A stretch of 64,000 nucleotides of DNA from Deltaproteobacteria bacterium (GCA_020060215.1 JAGVAP010000104.1:1-64000); one strand, 5' to 3'; counted from the stretch's first letter, positions 1-8,908 are shown. The notes: generated from the letters alone by a model not told the origin. Numbers and translations: made by a program.

Positions 1-575
1 CTTTTCGCCCGGAACAGCTTCAGCACAGGCTCATCCTTCCCGGTACCGATGCCCACTGCACCGGCGACCTCACCGCCGGCGGTGATCACGTCGGTCATCT
101 GGAGACGGTTGACGATCCTGACCCCCATCTCCTTCGCCTTGCGCGTGAGCACCGCCTTCTGATTGTGCCCGGCGTACTTGAGCCAGATGCGCGGCCTGCC
201 CGGGAATGCATGTCCGGAAAAATCCCAGTGCCCCCAGGGCCGCATCGATATGCCCCAGGCTTCCCAGTCCTTCACGCGCTCGAAGGATTGTTGGAGGAAG
301 AGCATGGCGAGCGATTCGTCGCTGAACCCGCCGACCTGGCTTCTCCTGTATTCCTCGAAAATCGGTCCGATGTCCTTCCCGTGGACCTCCGGGATGTAGC
401 ACAGGAAGTGGTCGTTCCCGGTTGCGCCGCAGCCGCTCCTCCGGGTATCGGCCTTCTCCGCGACCACCACGCTCGCGCCGAGTCCGGCCGCACGGATCCC
501 CGCCATGAGCCCGGCAATGCCCCCGCCCATGACGAGTACGTCGGTTTCCATGGGTTTGCGATCGATGTCGATCAT
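1..575 (-). CDS. FrdA/AprA-like FAD flavoprotein (C-terminus beyond window)
   Basis: Incomplete gene running off the left edge; about 191 N-terminal residues are visible. It opens with an FAD dinucleotide-binding fold (VMGGGIAGLMAGIRAA, about residues 15-30) followed by EKADTRRSGCGATGND, as in the fumarate reductase/succinate dehydrogenase/APS reductase flavoprotein superfamily. It is the second such protein in this minus-strand operon (the other is at 1933-3609), and the operon also holds a small ferredoxin and an amidohydrolase. The likely role is a flavin-dependent redox step on an organic acid, with electrons passed to Fe-S carriers; the substrate is unknown. The ATG at 575 is the first in-frame start. 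Another in-frame ATG lies eight codons downstream, and neither has a strong ribosome-binding site. Family is confident, function is not. Confidence 0.8.
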   Translation of the reverse strand, partial: MIDIDRKPMETDVLVMGGGIAGLMAGIRAAGLGASVVVAEKADTRRSGCGATGNDHFLCYIPEVHGKDIGPIFEEYRRSQVGGFSDESLAMLFLQQSFERVKDWEAWGISMRPWGHWDFSGHAFPGRPRIWLKYAGHNQKAVLTRKAKEMGVRIVNRLQMTDVITAGGEVAGAVGIGTGKDEPVLKLFRAK

Positions 576-675
576 CTTTGCCTGCTTCCTGTTTAGATCT
601 CTCCGTACCGGAGCTCACAGAGGAGAAACCTGTTTTCTCTCCCTTCTTCTCTGCGGTCTCCGCGAGAGCCCCTCT

Positions 676-1680
676 TCACATCTTCAGGAGTCTTCTCGCG
701 TTCCCCTCGTAGATCGACTGCTTTTCGTCTGCCGTGATGGGCAGCGCGTCGATCACCTGGATGGTGCCGACGATATACCCCGGCCCCTTGTCCGGAGAAA
801 ACGGACAATCGGTGCCGAAGAGGACGTTCTTCGCGCCGAAGAACTCCACCCCGCACTTCGTGGCCGGAAGGGCGCCGAAGAGGGCCGTGTCCGCATAGTA
901 CATCCTGAAATAATCGAGGGGCCTCTTCTTCAGACCCTTGAGGACCTCCTGGTAGTTCTCGCCCGGGCTCCGCACCCCGAGCACGTCATACCCAGGCCCT
1001 ACACGGCCTTCGTTGTAGGGGATCATGGCCCCCATGTGATGGGTGATGATCTTGAGGTTCGGCCACAGATCGAAGTAGCCTGCAAAGACGATCCGGATCA
1101 TGGCCGCGCTCGTCTCATAGGGCCAGCCGATGGCCCACCAGATCTCGTACTTGGACTTTTGCTCGGTCACGTAGTCGGCCACGCTCGAGGTCCTTGCAGG
1201 GTGGAGCAGGATGGGCAGGTCATAACCATGGATCTTATCGAAGAGCGGCTTGAATTCGGGCAGGTCGAGGGGCTTGCCCTTCACGTTGGTGAAGAACTGT
1301 ATGCCCCTGGCGCCGAGGTCCCGGATGGAGCGATCGATCTCGAGAGCGGCGGCATCCGGGTTGTTCATGGGCAGAGAGGCGATGAAGCCGGGGAACCGAT
1401 CCTGATGTTTCGCCACGATCTCGGCCATGCTGTCGTTCGCCACCTTGGCCAGATCCGGGGATAGGTCGGGACCCGCCAGCGCCTCGATCGGCGGCGCGGC
1501 AAGGCAGAGGACCTGCGCGTAGTCGCCGATCCCGTCCATCATCTTCATGCGGGCATCCACGTCCACGAGGATGGGGATGCTCCTCATCCTTCTGTCCAGG
1601 TCCCCCAGATTGGAGGTCACCTGGTTCAGCTTGTCGAAATACTTCTTGGGGAGGATATGATTGAAGATATCGATTTTCAT
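676..1680 (-). CDS. amidohydrolase-2 (ACMSD-like) family protein
   Basis: A 334-residue protein of the amidohydrolase 2 / ACMSD family: TIM-barrel metal-dependent hydrolases and decarboxylases acting on carboxylated intermediates. Barrel landmarks are ILLHPAR (about residue 180), IITHHMGAMIPYNEGR (about 220) and LFGTDCPFSPDKG (about 290), which carry the usual metal- and proton-relay His/Asp residues. The N-terminus reads MKIDIFNHILP where classical members have an HxH pair, so the first metal histidine is Phe. A strong AAGGAG lies 6 nt before the ATG. It sits in the operon between a ferredoxin and a second flavoprotein, downstream of a TAXI-TRAP importer. It probably decarboxylates or hydrolyses the imported acid or its product; the exact reaction is unknown. 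Confidence 0.85.
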   Translation of the reverse strand: MKIDIFNHILPKKYFDKLNQVTSNLGDLDRRMRSIPILVDVDARMKMMDGIGDYAQVLCLAAPPIEALAGPDLSPDLAKVANDSMAEIVAKHQDRFPGFIASLPMNNPDAAALEIDRSIRDLGARGIQFFTNVKGKPLDLPEFKPLFDKIHGYDLPILLHPARTSSVADYVTEQKSKYEIWWAIGWPYETSAAMIRIVFAGYFDLWPNLKIITHHMGAMIPYNEGRVGPGYDVLGVRSPGENYQEVLKGLKKRPLDYFRMYYADTALFGALPATKCGVEFFGAKNVLFGTDCPFSPDKGPGYIVGTIQVIDALPITADEKQSIYEGNARRLLKM

Positions 1681-1723
1681 GAGGGCTCCTTGGTTCGTTG
1701 CTGGCAGTGGCTGGGGATTGCGA

Positions 1724-1924
1724 TCAAATTCCCAGCATCTCCAGCGTAAACGTGATCTCCACCGCTCCGGCCGGGCAGTCCTGGCGGCAGGCGCCGCAGT
1801 GCCAGCACTCCTCGGGATATCGGACCTCGGGGACCTTTTCGTTCATATAGATCACGTCCAGGGGGCAGTGCCGGTCGCAGATACCGCAGCCGCTGCACTT
1901 TTCCATATCGATGACCGGGGGCAT
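1724..1924 (-). CDS. 2[4Fe-4S] ferredoxin, small
   Basis: A 66-residue bacterial-type ferredoxin with two cluster-binding motifs, CSGCGICDRHCP (about residues 10-21) and CWHCGACRQDCP (about 40-51). Each provides three spaced cysteines plus a remote CP cysteine, enough for two [4Fe-4S] clusters. The ATG follows AGGAGG by a few bases. It lies 8 bases downstream of the 1933-3609 flavoprotein, so the two are probably co-translated and form a flavoprotein/Fe-S pair like the APS reductase AB arrangement. It is far shorter than a true AprB, so it is an electron carrier or minimal beta subunit rather than an APS reductase subunit. Confidence 0.9.
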   Translation of the reverse strand: MPPVIDMEKCSGCGICDRHCPLDVIYMNEKVPEVRYPEECWHCGACRQDCPAGAVEITFTLEMLGI

Positions 1925-1932
1925 AGTTCCTC

Positions 1933-3609
1933 CTAATAGTCCAACTTCTCAAACCGCGTGACCACCTTCCCTCCGTCGCCCTTGCGGACCACGATGAGGC
2001 CGCAGTACCGGTCGTCGGTCTCGGGGAAGTCCGCACGATAGTGGTAGGGCTGGAACCGCGTCTCCCTCCGCTCCAGGGCGGCGGCGGCCGTGATCTTGGC
2101 CACCTGCTGGATGTTCATGGCCTCATGCGCTCGCATCAGCTCGTGCAGGTTCCCGGCCCTGATCTCCTGGTGGGCCTTGTCCAGGCGCCACAGTTTTTCC
2201 AGGGCGCTCTTCAGGCTGACCTCGGTCTTTACCGGGCCGAAGTGGTCGGTCGTAATGGTCCGGACCACGTCCTCCAGCTCCTGATAGCCGACGCCGCTCC
2301 GCCTCTCCAGGGGGGCGAAGACCCTCGCCATCTCCTCGGCCACTTCCTCGTCCCGGACCGGGTTCAGGCTCCCTTGCTTCTTTGCATATTCGGCCGCCCT
2401 CTTCCCCGCAGAGTACCCTCCGGCCGAGCACATGTGCAGGCAGCCCATCTGGTCGGAGGAGTCTCCGGCCGCAAAGAGCCCCGGCACGTTGGAACCGCAG
2501 TTCTCGTCGATCTTGATCCCGCTGCCGCTCACCTCGGAGGCCCTGGCCTGCATGGGCTCGGAGACCGTCATCTCGATCATGGTCCCCTCGAGGTTGTACC
2601 CCTTCCTGATGAAGAAATCCGGCAGCGTGTCCTTGTCGTAACCGAGGGTGGTGAAAAGGGCCTCGCGGTCCTTCTGCGTCAGGTGGCGGCAGTCCATGTA
2701 GATCGGCCCCCTTCCCTCCTTGACCTCCCTGTAGGTCGCCCAGACGATCTGGTTCCTGGGCGCCCTCTCCGCCATGGGGTGGTACCGTTCCAGGAACCGC
2801 TCTCCCAGGGAATTCACCAGATGGGAGCCCAGGCCCAGGAAGGCATTGAAACCGGGAGCGCTGAACCCCTTGGGGACGATGGTCATCCGGATATACTCCA
2901 TGTTGGCCAGTTCGACCCCCGCATCAAAGGCGGCCCGATGGAGATCTCCGGTGCAGGCCGGGCAGTACCAGAGGTTGAACGGCGTCCGGGTCTGCCCCCT
3001 GAACATCCGGTTGGTGTTGCCGGTTGCGATCACGGCCGCCTTCGCGCGGACCTCGTAGAATGCGCCCGACCGGATATCGAAGCCGGCAAATCCGGCGAAC
3101 TCGCCGTTGCGGACCAAGAGCTTCGTGACCTGCAACCGGTCCAGGACCTCGCACCCCAGCCGCCTCACCTCCTTGGCCATCCTGGGTTTCAGGAGCTTGC
3201 CGTTGAAGTTGATGGCCATCGGACCGGGCTGCCCCAGGGCCTGGGTGCGGATGAACTTCCCGGTCTGCCGATCCCTCATGGGGATGCCGATGCGCTCGAT
3301 CCTCTCGATGGCGGCCCGGGTCTCGTCACAGAAGACCTTGTCCTGGATCTTCAGGTTGGAGGCGCCCTTGGAAACCTTCGTGACCCACCCGAGATAAGAC
3401 TCCCGCGTGTCCCAGGCCTCCCCCTCTTCCAGGAAGGTGTGGTAGTGGTCGATGCCGCCCGCAATGGCCCCGCTTCGCTCGATGCGGGCCTTGTCCGCGA
3501 CCAGGACCTTGAGGCCCCGCTCTGCGGCCGCCATGGCGGAGTTCAACCCTGCGGTCCCGCCGCCGATGATCGCCACGTCTGCAGTAATCCGCTTGACTTC
3601 TCTTTTCAT
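1933..3609 (-). CDS. FrdA/AprA-like FAD-dependent oxidoreductase
   Basis: A 558-residue flavoprotein of the fumarate reductase/succinate dehydrogenase/APS reductase alpha superfamily. It has an N-terminal FAD fold (VAIIGGGTAGLNSAMAAAERG, residues about 12-31), a capping domain, ATGNTNRMF (about 195), a late FAD motif GLFAAGDSSDQMG (about 385) and an all-helical C-terminal region. No transmembrane segment or signal peptide is seen, so it is probably cytoplasmic. A GAGGTCAGG site precedes the ATG. It is followed by the ferredoxin gene and preceded by the TRAP permease 22 bases upstream. Likely an oxidation or reduction of the imported organic acid. It is not a sulfur-cycle APS reductase on this evidence: the typical long AprB partner is missing. 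Confidence 0.85.
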   Translation of the reverse strand: MKREVKRITADVAIIGGGTAGLNSAMAAAERGLKVLVADKARIERSGAIAGGIDHYHTFLEEGEAWDTRESYLGWVTKVSKGASNLKIQDKVFCDETRAAIERIERIGIPMRDRQTGKFIRTQALGQPGPMAINFNGKLLKPRMAKEVRRLGCEVLDRLQVTKLLVRNGEFAGFAGFDIRSGAFYEVRAKAAVIATGNTNRMFRGQTRTPFNLWYCPACTGDLHRAAFDAGVELANMEYIRMTIVPKGFSAPGFNAFLGLGSHLVNSLGERFLERYHPMAERAPRNQIVWATYREVKEGRGPIYMDCRHLTQKDREALFTTLGYDKDTLPDFFIRKGYNLEGTMIEMTVSEPMQARASEVSGSGIKIDENCGSNVPGLFAAGDSSDQMGCLHMCSAGGYSAGKRAAEYAKKQGSLNPVRDEEVAEEMARVFAPLERRSGVGYQELEDVVRTITTDHFGPVKTEVSLKSALEKLWRLDKAHQEIRAGNLHELMRAHEAMNIQQVAKITAAAALERRETRFQPYHYRADFPETDDRYCGLIVVRKGDGGKVVTRFEKLDY

Positions 3610-3631
3610 GCCTGACCTCTGTGGAGATGAA

Positions 3632-5500
3632 TTACTGAACCGCCCTGCCGGGCATTTCCTTCGGCTTTCTCTGCAACAGCAGGAGGATGATGACGATCCC
3701 GACGCCGATCAAGTCCGTGATCCACCCCGGCTTGATCAGGAGAAGCGCCGCAGCAATGGACACGGCCCTTTCCATCGCGCCCATGGGTCGTCGGATGAAC
3801 CCTACGACCCCCACGGAAAGGGCGGCCGCACCGATCACTGCAGTGACCGCAGCCAAGGCGGTCTCCATCGGATCGCCCATCAACAGCAGGGACGGGCTGT
3901 AGACGAACATGAAGGGGAGAAGAAACCCGGCCAGGGCGACCCTCCAGGCGGCCCACCCCGTCCGCATGGTATCGGCGCCTGCCACGGCCGCCCCCGCATA
4001 GAAGGCCATACCCACCGGCGGGGTCACCATGGAGAGCATGCCGAAGTAGAAGATGAACAGGTGGGCCGCCATGGGCGGGACACCCATCTTGATCAGAGGC
4101 GGGGCGGTCGTCACGGCGAGCAGGATGTAGCAGACCAGGGTCGGCATTCCCATCCCCAGGACCAGGGAGGCGAGCATGATGAAGATCAGCCCGAGGGCGA
4201 GGTTGCCCCCGGAAAAGTAGATGACGAAGTTCCCGATCTTCACGCCCAGACCCGTGAGCAGCACCACCGCGATGACCATGCCCGCCGCCGCGCAGGCCCC
4301 GGTCACCGTGACGGACTCGTTGGCCGCCTCGGAGAGTCCGGCAAAGAGCTTACGCGGCCCCAGCCGGTATTCCTTCTTGAAAAGGCTCATGACCACGACG
4401 GCGATGATCGTGTACATCACGACCATGGAGGTGGAGTAGCCCGCCGCAAGGAAGTAGACGAGGACGACCAGGGGCGGCACAAAGACCCAGAAATCCTTCA
4501 GGACCTTCAGGACGGGAGGGAGGCTCTCGTCCTCATCCTTCCGGATGCCGAGCTTCAGGGTGTAGAAGTGGACAAACCCGAACACCGCCAGGTAGTAGAT
4601 GATCGCCGGAAGGAGGGCGGCCTTGACCACGGCCAGGTAGGGCACATTCAGATAGTCCGCCATGACGAAGGCCGCCGCCCCCATGATGGGCGGCATCAAC
4701 TGCCCGCCCGTGGAGGCGACCGACTCCACCGCCCCCGCCACGTGGGATTCGAATCCCACCTTCTTCATCATGGGGATGGTGAAGGTGCCCGTGGTGACCA
4801 CGTTGGCCACGGCGCTGCCGGAAATGGTCCCCATCAGGCCGCTCGAGACCACCGCCACCTTTGCGGGCCCGCCGGTCACACCGCGAAACATGCTCCGGGT
4901 GAGATCGATGAAGAAGCGGGTTCCTCCGGCCGAACCGAACAGCGCGCCGAAGACGATGAAGAGGAAGATGAAGTTGAACATGACGTTCATGGGTACGCCG
5001 AGGATGCCGTTCTCGGAGAGGAAGAGGCTGTTGATCACGCGCACCACGTCATACCCGCCGTGTGAGATCGGCGGAAAGAGATACTGCCCCAGGAAGGCAT
5101 AGAGGAGAAAAGCCGCGGCAATGTAGATCATGGCCCAACCCACGGTGCGCCGTGCCCCCTCGAAGGTCAGCAGGATCCCGACCACGCAGACGATGTTGTC
5201 CAGGGTGGTCGGCATTCCCGCCCGGTAGACCAGGTTCAGGTAGTCCACCCAGACATAGAAGGCGATCCCCAGGAGCAGAAGGGAAAGGATCACGTCCACG
5301 GCAAGGCTCCAGGGTCGATCCTTTCTCTTCTTGCCCAGGAGAGGCCGCGCCATGAAGGCGACGGAGAAACTCAAGGCAAAGAAGATGACCACCTGCTCCA
5401 TGGGCTGGAAATAGACCGTCCAGACATTGGCGATCACGAAGAGGGACAGGATCAACCCCATCCCCTGTGCGCAGACCTTTCGGAATCTGATGGTATCCAT
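3632..5500 (-). CDS. TRAP transporter fused permease (DctQM-type, TAXI family)
   Basis: A 622-residue, very hydrophobic membrane protein with the size and layout of a fused small/large TRAP permease: about four N-terminal helices (VIANVWTVYFQPMEQVVIFFA begins helix 1-2), then a DctM-like 12-helix domain with the typical GLMGTISGSAVANVVTTGTF and GMGMPTLVCYILLAV segments. It should import organic acids using a Na+ gradient, fed by the TAXI-type binding protein encoded just upstream (5594-6529). The region before the ATG has GGAGGAG but about 14 nt away, and an internal Met at about residue 14 is possible. The last helices include a C-terminal pair absent from shorter permeases. Confidence 0.9.
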   Translation of the reverse strand: MDTIRFRKVCAQGMGLILSLFVIANVWTVYFQPMEQVVIFFALSFSVAFMARPLLGKKRKDRPWSLAVDVILSLLLLGIAFYVWVDYLNLVYRAGMPTTLDNIVCVVGILLTFEGARRTVGWAMIYIAAAFLLYAFLGQYLFPPISHGGYDVVRVINSLFLSENGILGVPMNVMFNFIFLFIVFGALFGSAGGTRFFIDLTRSMFRGVTGGPAKVAVVSSGLMGTISGSAVANVVTTGTFTIPMMKKVGFESHVAGAVESVASTGGQLMPPIMGAAAFVMADYLNVPYLAVVKAALLPAIIYYLAVFGFVHFYTLKLGIRKDEDESLPPVLKVLKDFWVFVPPLVVLVYFLAAGYSTSMVVMYTIIAVVVMSLFKKEYRLGPRKLFAGLSEAANESVTVTGACAAAGMVIAVVLLTGLGVKIGNFVIYFSGGNLALGLIFIMLASLVLGMGMPTLVCYILLAVTTAPPLIKMGVPPMAAHLFIFYFGMLSMVTPPVGMAFYAGAAVAGADTMRTGWAAWRVALAGFLLPFMFVYSPSLLLMGDPMETALAAVTAVIGAAALSVGVVGFIRRPMGAMERAVSIAAALLLIKPGWITDLIGVGIVIILLLLQRKPKEMPGRAVQ

Positions 5501-5593
5501 GCGTGCGGCTCGTCTCTCCTCCAGGGTTGCCGTGCCCCGGGTCGGCCCCGGGGCACGGTGGTCACTGCGTTTCCATTGGGGCGGATCTGCGGG

Positions 5594-6529
5594 TTACTTC
5601 ACGAGACCCGCCTCCTTGTAGTACTTGGCGGCCCCGGGATGATGGGGGACGCCCATGTCGTCCGCCGCCCATTCCTTGCTCACGTGGCGGTACTCGGAGA
5701 ACATCCCTTTGAGCTCATCCAACCGCTCCACGAGGGCCTTGGTCATCCTGTACACGAGATCGGGATCCAGGTCCGCACGGCACGTCAGGGTGCAACCGAA
5801 GTCGGGAACATACCTGGGCTGGTCGACCCCCTTGACGGTGCCCGCAGGCATGAGCCACTTTCCATAACCGGGCGTCGCCTTCACCATCTTGTCGAGAGCC
5901 GCCTCTTCAGGCCAGATGATGTTGATCTTGTGCGTGGCCAGGAGCTGGTTGGCCAGGGGGACGGTGACGATGACGGCGTCGAACTTCCCGTCCTTCAGCG
6001 CGTCGACCCCTGCCCCCACGCCCTGTACGGAGGGCTTGATGTCTTTGGGGGTGATCCCGTGCGCGGCAAGGAGGTTCTTGCTGTTCTGATCGAGGCCCCC
6101 CGGCTGGCCCAGATTGACCCTTTTCCCTTTGAGGTCCGCATGGGTCTTGATGCCGCTTCCCTCCAGCGCGACAAAGAAGTTGACCAGGGGCGAGAGGTGC
6201 ATGATGGTCCGGACAGGGATCTTTTCCTTGAAAGTGCCCTTGCCGTTCAGGGCCTCGACGGCCACAAAGGAGAGGGTCACGCCCATTTCCATCTTGCCCT
6301 GGCCCATGAGGCGCAGGTTTTCCACCGTTCCGATGGTGATTTCCGGGGTCACGTGGATCTCCGGGATGTTCTTGTTCAGCACCTGGGTGATGGGCACACC
6401 CAGGTTGTAGTAGATCCCCCCGACGGTCGAGGTACCCAGGTGCATCTCCTTTTGGGCCATCGCTGCGGAGAAGGGCAACGCCATGACGCAGGTCAGAAGA
6501 GCGCCGATCACGAGGTAACGTCCTTTCAT
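5594..6529 (-). CDS. TAXI-family TRAP transporter solute-binding protein
   Basis: A 311-residue periplasmic binding protein. The start is set at the ATG at 6529 because GGAGG lies a few bases upstream and a clean signal peptide follows: MKGRYLVIGALLTCVMALPF, with cleavage after SAAMA. The mature protein begins KEMHLGTSTVGGIYYNLG, the TAXI (TRAP-associated extracytoplasmic immunogenic) hallmark, and contains GKRVNLGQPGGLDQNSKNLL (about 150). It captures the substrate for the fused permease encoded 93 bases downstream. An upstream in-frame extension to 6634 is rejected: it lacks a ribosome-binding site and would bury the signal peptide. The ligand cannot be read from sequence; TAXI members are associated with glutamate and other carboxylates. 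Confidence 0.92.
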   Translation of the reverse strand: MKGRYLVIGALLTCVMALPFSAAMAQKEMHLGTSTVGGIYYNLGVPITQVLNKNIPEIHVTPEITIGTVENLRLMGQGKMEMGVTLSFVAVEALNGKGTFKEKIPVRTIMHLSPLVNFFVALEGSGIKTHADLKGKRVNLGQPGGLDQNSKNLLAAHGITPKDIKPSVQGVGAGVDALKDGKFDAVIVTVPLANQLLATHKINIIWPEEAALDKMVKATPGYGKWLMPAGTVKGVDQPRYVPDFGCTLTCRADLDPDLVYRMTKALVERLDELKGMFSEYRHVSKEWAADDMGVPHHPGAAKYYKEAGLVK

Positions 6530-6630
6530 AGCAACCTCCAGATTCTTCCCGATGATGGGAGCGATAAGGGTTTGTGGAGCAGGGACACACGGGGTGCCCG
6601 GAACCGGATCCTGCCGATCCGCCGCCGTCT

Positions 6631-7428
6631 TCACGCGTTTCGCGGCGCCTTCGCGGGGTTTTGAACGGTCGTGGGCCCGCGGACGAACCCGAGTCTTTCG
6701 GAGAAGGTCGCAGCGGCCTCCCGGAGAGCCTTCTCCACCAGCTTCTCTTTCTTAGGAGCCAGCCGGGAGGTCGGCGCGCTGATGATCAGGGTGGCCACCA
6801 CCTTTCCGCTGAAGTCCCTGACCGGTGCGGCGACGGCCGTGACCCCTTCGAAGATGTACTCCCTGCTGTAGGACAGGCCTCGTTTACGGATGTCCCGAAC
6901 CTCCTCCCAGATGCGCGCAGGCTGGGTAGGGGTCTTCGAGGTGAACGGCTTCAAGTTCACGGTCGAGAGATATCGTTCGATCTCCGCGTCCTCGCGCGCA
7001 GCCAGGTAGATCTTGCCGGAGGCCCCGGCATACAGGGGTGCGCTGTCTCCCAGGTTGAGTGACGGGCTCAGGGGGAGGGGTGACTTCACCTTGGCGACGA
7101 CCGTACTGCGGTTCCCGTTCTCGATGGTGATGGCCGCGGCCTCTCCGGTCTTCTCCACCAGATGGGCGAGAAAAGGCTCTCCAACGCGGACGATGTCCAG
7201 CCCCTCCTGGTAGCTCCTGGTGAGGCTCAGAACTCCGGCGCTCAGCGCGTACCTCTTGGTGGACGGGCTGAAAGAGAGATAGCCGAGACCGGAGAGGGTG
7301 CCGAGGAGAGGGGTCAGGCTGCCGGATGGAATGTGAAGGGAGTGGCAGATCTCGGTGTGGGTCAAGCCGCCGCTGCGCTGTGCAACGGTCTCCAGGATCC
7401 GTATGGCTCTTTCCGCCGACTTGACCAT
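6631..7428 (-). CDS. IclR-family transcriptional regulator
   Basis: A regulator of about 265 residues with an N-terminal winged HTH (SAERAIRILETVAQRSGGLTHTEICHSLHI, about residues 3-32) and an IclR effector domain (YSREYIFEGVTAVAAPVRDFSG in the C-terminal half). The first gene of the minus-strand locus, it probably senses the TRAP substrate or a breakdown product and controls the downstream transporter and enzymes. The ATG at 7428 is chosen because it lies immediately before the HTH; a GTG at 7440 four codons upstream is equally possible, and neither has a convincing ribosome-binding site. About 100 bases separate it from the binding-protein gene, leaving room for a second promoter and operator. 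Confidence 0.9.
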   Translation of the reverse strand: MVKSAERAIRILETVAQRSGGLTHTEICHSLHIPSGSLTPLLGTLSGLGYLSFSPSTKRYALSAGVLSLTRSYQEGLDIVRVGEPFLAHLVEKTGEAAAITIENGNRSTVVAKVKSPLPLSPSLNLGDSAPLYAGASGKIYLAAREDAEIERYLSTVNLKPFTSKTPTQPARIWEEVRDIRKRGLSYSREYIFEGVTAVAAPVRDFSGKVVATLIISAPTSRLAPKKEKLVEKALREAAATFSERLGFVRGPTTVQNPAKAPRNA

Positions 7429-7784
7429 GAGATTTCTCACGTATGCAAGGAACGTTTGTGATCGTGAGAATACGGGATCCACCCTTTCTTGTCAAATAAA
7501 TTCCCCCGCGGGCGACGCCACGTGCTCCTTTGTCCTCGTTGCAGCGGCAGGCAGGTCGCCCTTCATGGGACCCCGCCTATATGAAACTTCGTCAAGTTAG
7601 AGGTTTCAGCTTTTCAGTGTTCAGGTGTCAGGAAACGGATGGACTACCCGGGCTGATACCCGACCCCCCCCTATAGGAGCAAGCTCCAGCTTGCGATCTC
7701 TTCGGAGTTTGAATGAATCGCAAGCGGGAGCTTGCTCCAGGAAGAGAAAACCGGAGAAAACTCTGAGGGCCATGTCGGAGAAGA
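7429..7784. other. intergenic region with palindromic repeat
   Basis: This 356-base gap lies between the divergently reading IclR gene and the 3' end of the EamA gene. It holds the dispersed palindromic element listed at 7676-7738 and should carry the IclR promoter. No convincing open frame was found. Confidence 0.6.
7676..7738. repeat. dispersed palindromic repeat, family A copy 1
   Basis: A 22-base inverted repeat with one mismatch, starting GGAGCAAGCTCC and ending GGAGCTTGCTCC, around a 19-base centre that includes TTCGGAGTTT and GAATGA. The same arms and centre recur at 21081-21142. The size and symmetry resemble REP/BIME-type elements. No RAYT transposase gene is in this window. Confidence 0.8.
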
Positions 7785-8669
7785 CTATCCGTTCTCGGGC
7801 GGATCCGGCACCGCAGGCTTGGGAGGAAAGATCATGAGCGCAGCGCCGGAACCCAGGATCAGGATCGCTCCGGTGAAAAATCGGAAATGGAGGGTCTCTC
7901 CCAGCGCCAGGGCGCCGAATGCGGTCGCCACCAGGACCTCGGTCATCATCAAGGCCCCGATCCTGGATGCATCGAGGTACTTGATCCCCTGGTTCATCAG
8001 GACCTGGCCGACCATGGCGAACACGGCCACCGCCGAAAGGAGGACCCACCCTTCCACCGACACCGGCAGCAGCGGCTCCCGTTGCGCCAGCAGGGGCCCG
8101 GCGGTGGCCGCACCGCCGCTGACGCAGAAGTAGAAATAGATGGTGAACGGGTTGTTGCGGCGCCGCAGGCGCCGGATGAGGATGACCGCCAGCCCTGCGA
8201 AAAACGAGGAGGCCAGGGAGAGGAAGTGGCCGAGGCTCAGTCCCGAACCTCCCCTCTCGGGCCAGAGGATGACCGCTGTCCCCAGGAGCGCGGTGATCAC
8301 CAGGGGCCACTCCCTCCTGGTCGTGGGTTCTCCGGCGATGATGGGGCTGAGCAGACAGGTGAATACGGGCCACAGATAGAATAGGACCATGGCCATGGAC
8401 AGCGGGATCAGTTTCACGGCCTGGATCATCAGAAGGAACGCTACGGTTCCGGAGAGCCCGCGTGCGATGAGAAGCCTCCGCTCCTGTCCCGACCATTCCA
8501 GCCGCAGCACCCGGATCAGGATCGGCATGAACACCAAGCCCAGGAGGAAGCGGCCCATGGCCGTCTGCCAGACCGTGAGATGGACCCCTCCCAGTTTTAT
8601 GGAGATGTTCATGGCCCCGTAAAAAAGGGATGCGGCCACCATCCAGAGGATTCCGACTCTCGAATGCAT
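7785..8669 (-). CDS. EamA/DMT-superfamily transporter
   Basis: A 294-residue integral membrane protein with ten predicted helices arranged as two EamA repeats. The N-terminus MHSRVGILWMVAASLFYGAM starts helix 1, and the second repeat begins near LASSFFAGLAVILIRRL (about residue 150), with a proline-rich short tail at the end. Members of the drug/metabolite transporter superfamily usually export amino acids, cofactors or drugs. GGAGCGGAC lies rather far (about 8-13 nt) before the ATG. It stands alone on the minus strand with no functional partner, so the substrate cannot be inferred. Confidence 0.9.
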   Translation of the reverse strand: MHSRVGILWMVAASLFYGAMNISIKLGGVHLTVWQTAMGRFLLGLVFMPILIRVLRLEWSGQERRLLIARGLSGTVAFLLMIQAVKLIPLSMAMVLFYLWPVFTCLLSPIIAGEPTTRREWPLVITALLGTAVILWPERGGSGLSLGHFLSLASSFFAGLAVILIRRLRRRNNPFTIYFYFCVSGGAATAGPLLAQREPLLPVSVEGWVLLSAVAVFAMVGQVLMNQGIKYLDASRIGALMMTEVLVATAFGALALGETLHFRFFTGAILILGSGAALMIFPPKPAVPDPPENG

Positions 8670-8848
8670 CTGCGTAAGTCCGCTCCTTCTCCGATCACCT
8701 GAAAACTCCGCTGGGAGGGCCGCTGGACCTGGACGACCGAGTCCCCCTCACGACCGCGGTGATGAAGGATTTCATCCGGTCCGGCAGAAATCAACCCAAA
8801 TCCACTTTTTTTACATCCCGGAGCAAATTCGGCATTACCTTGTCTCAT

Positions 8849-8880
8849 GGCCGGTTTTTCGGCTGAAAAACCGGCCTTTT
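8849..8880 (+). terminator. intrinsic terminator-like hairpin upstream of small gene
   Basis: A perfect 12-bp stem (GGCCGGTTTTTC pairing with GAAAAACCGGCC) around the loop GGCT, followed by TTTT on the plus strand. It ends 28 bases before the ATG of the 8909 gene and has no plus-strand gene upstream, so it may be an attenuator in that gene's leader or stop an unseen upstream transcript. Confidence 0.7.
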
Positions 8881-8908
8881 CCAACGGCGATGCGTCGCAG
8901 GAGATTTC

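Noticed and set aside
1933..3609. Calling the flavoprotein/ferredoxin pair adenylylsulfate reductase (AprAB).
   Set aside because: The ferredoxin has only 66 residues versus about 150 for AprB, no sulfate-reduction neighbours are present, and the locus encodes an organic-acid importer and amidohydrolase.
3452..5065. Large plus-strand frame opposite the TRAP permease.
   Set aside because: His/Arg/Asp-rich without domains; the minus-strand frame has TM helices and TRAP motifs.
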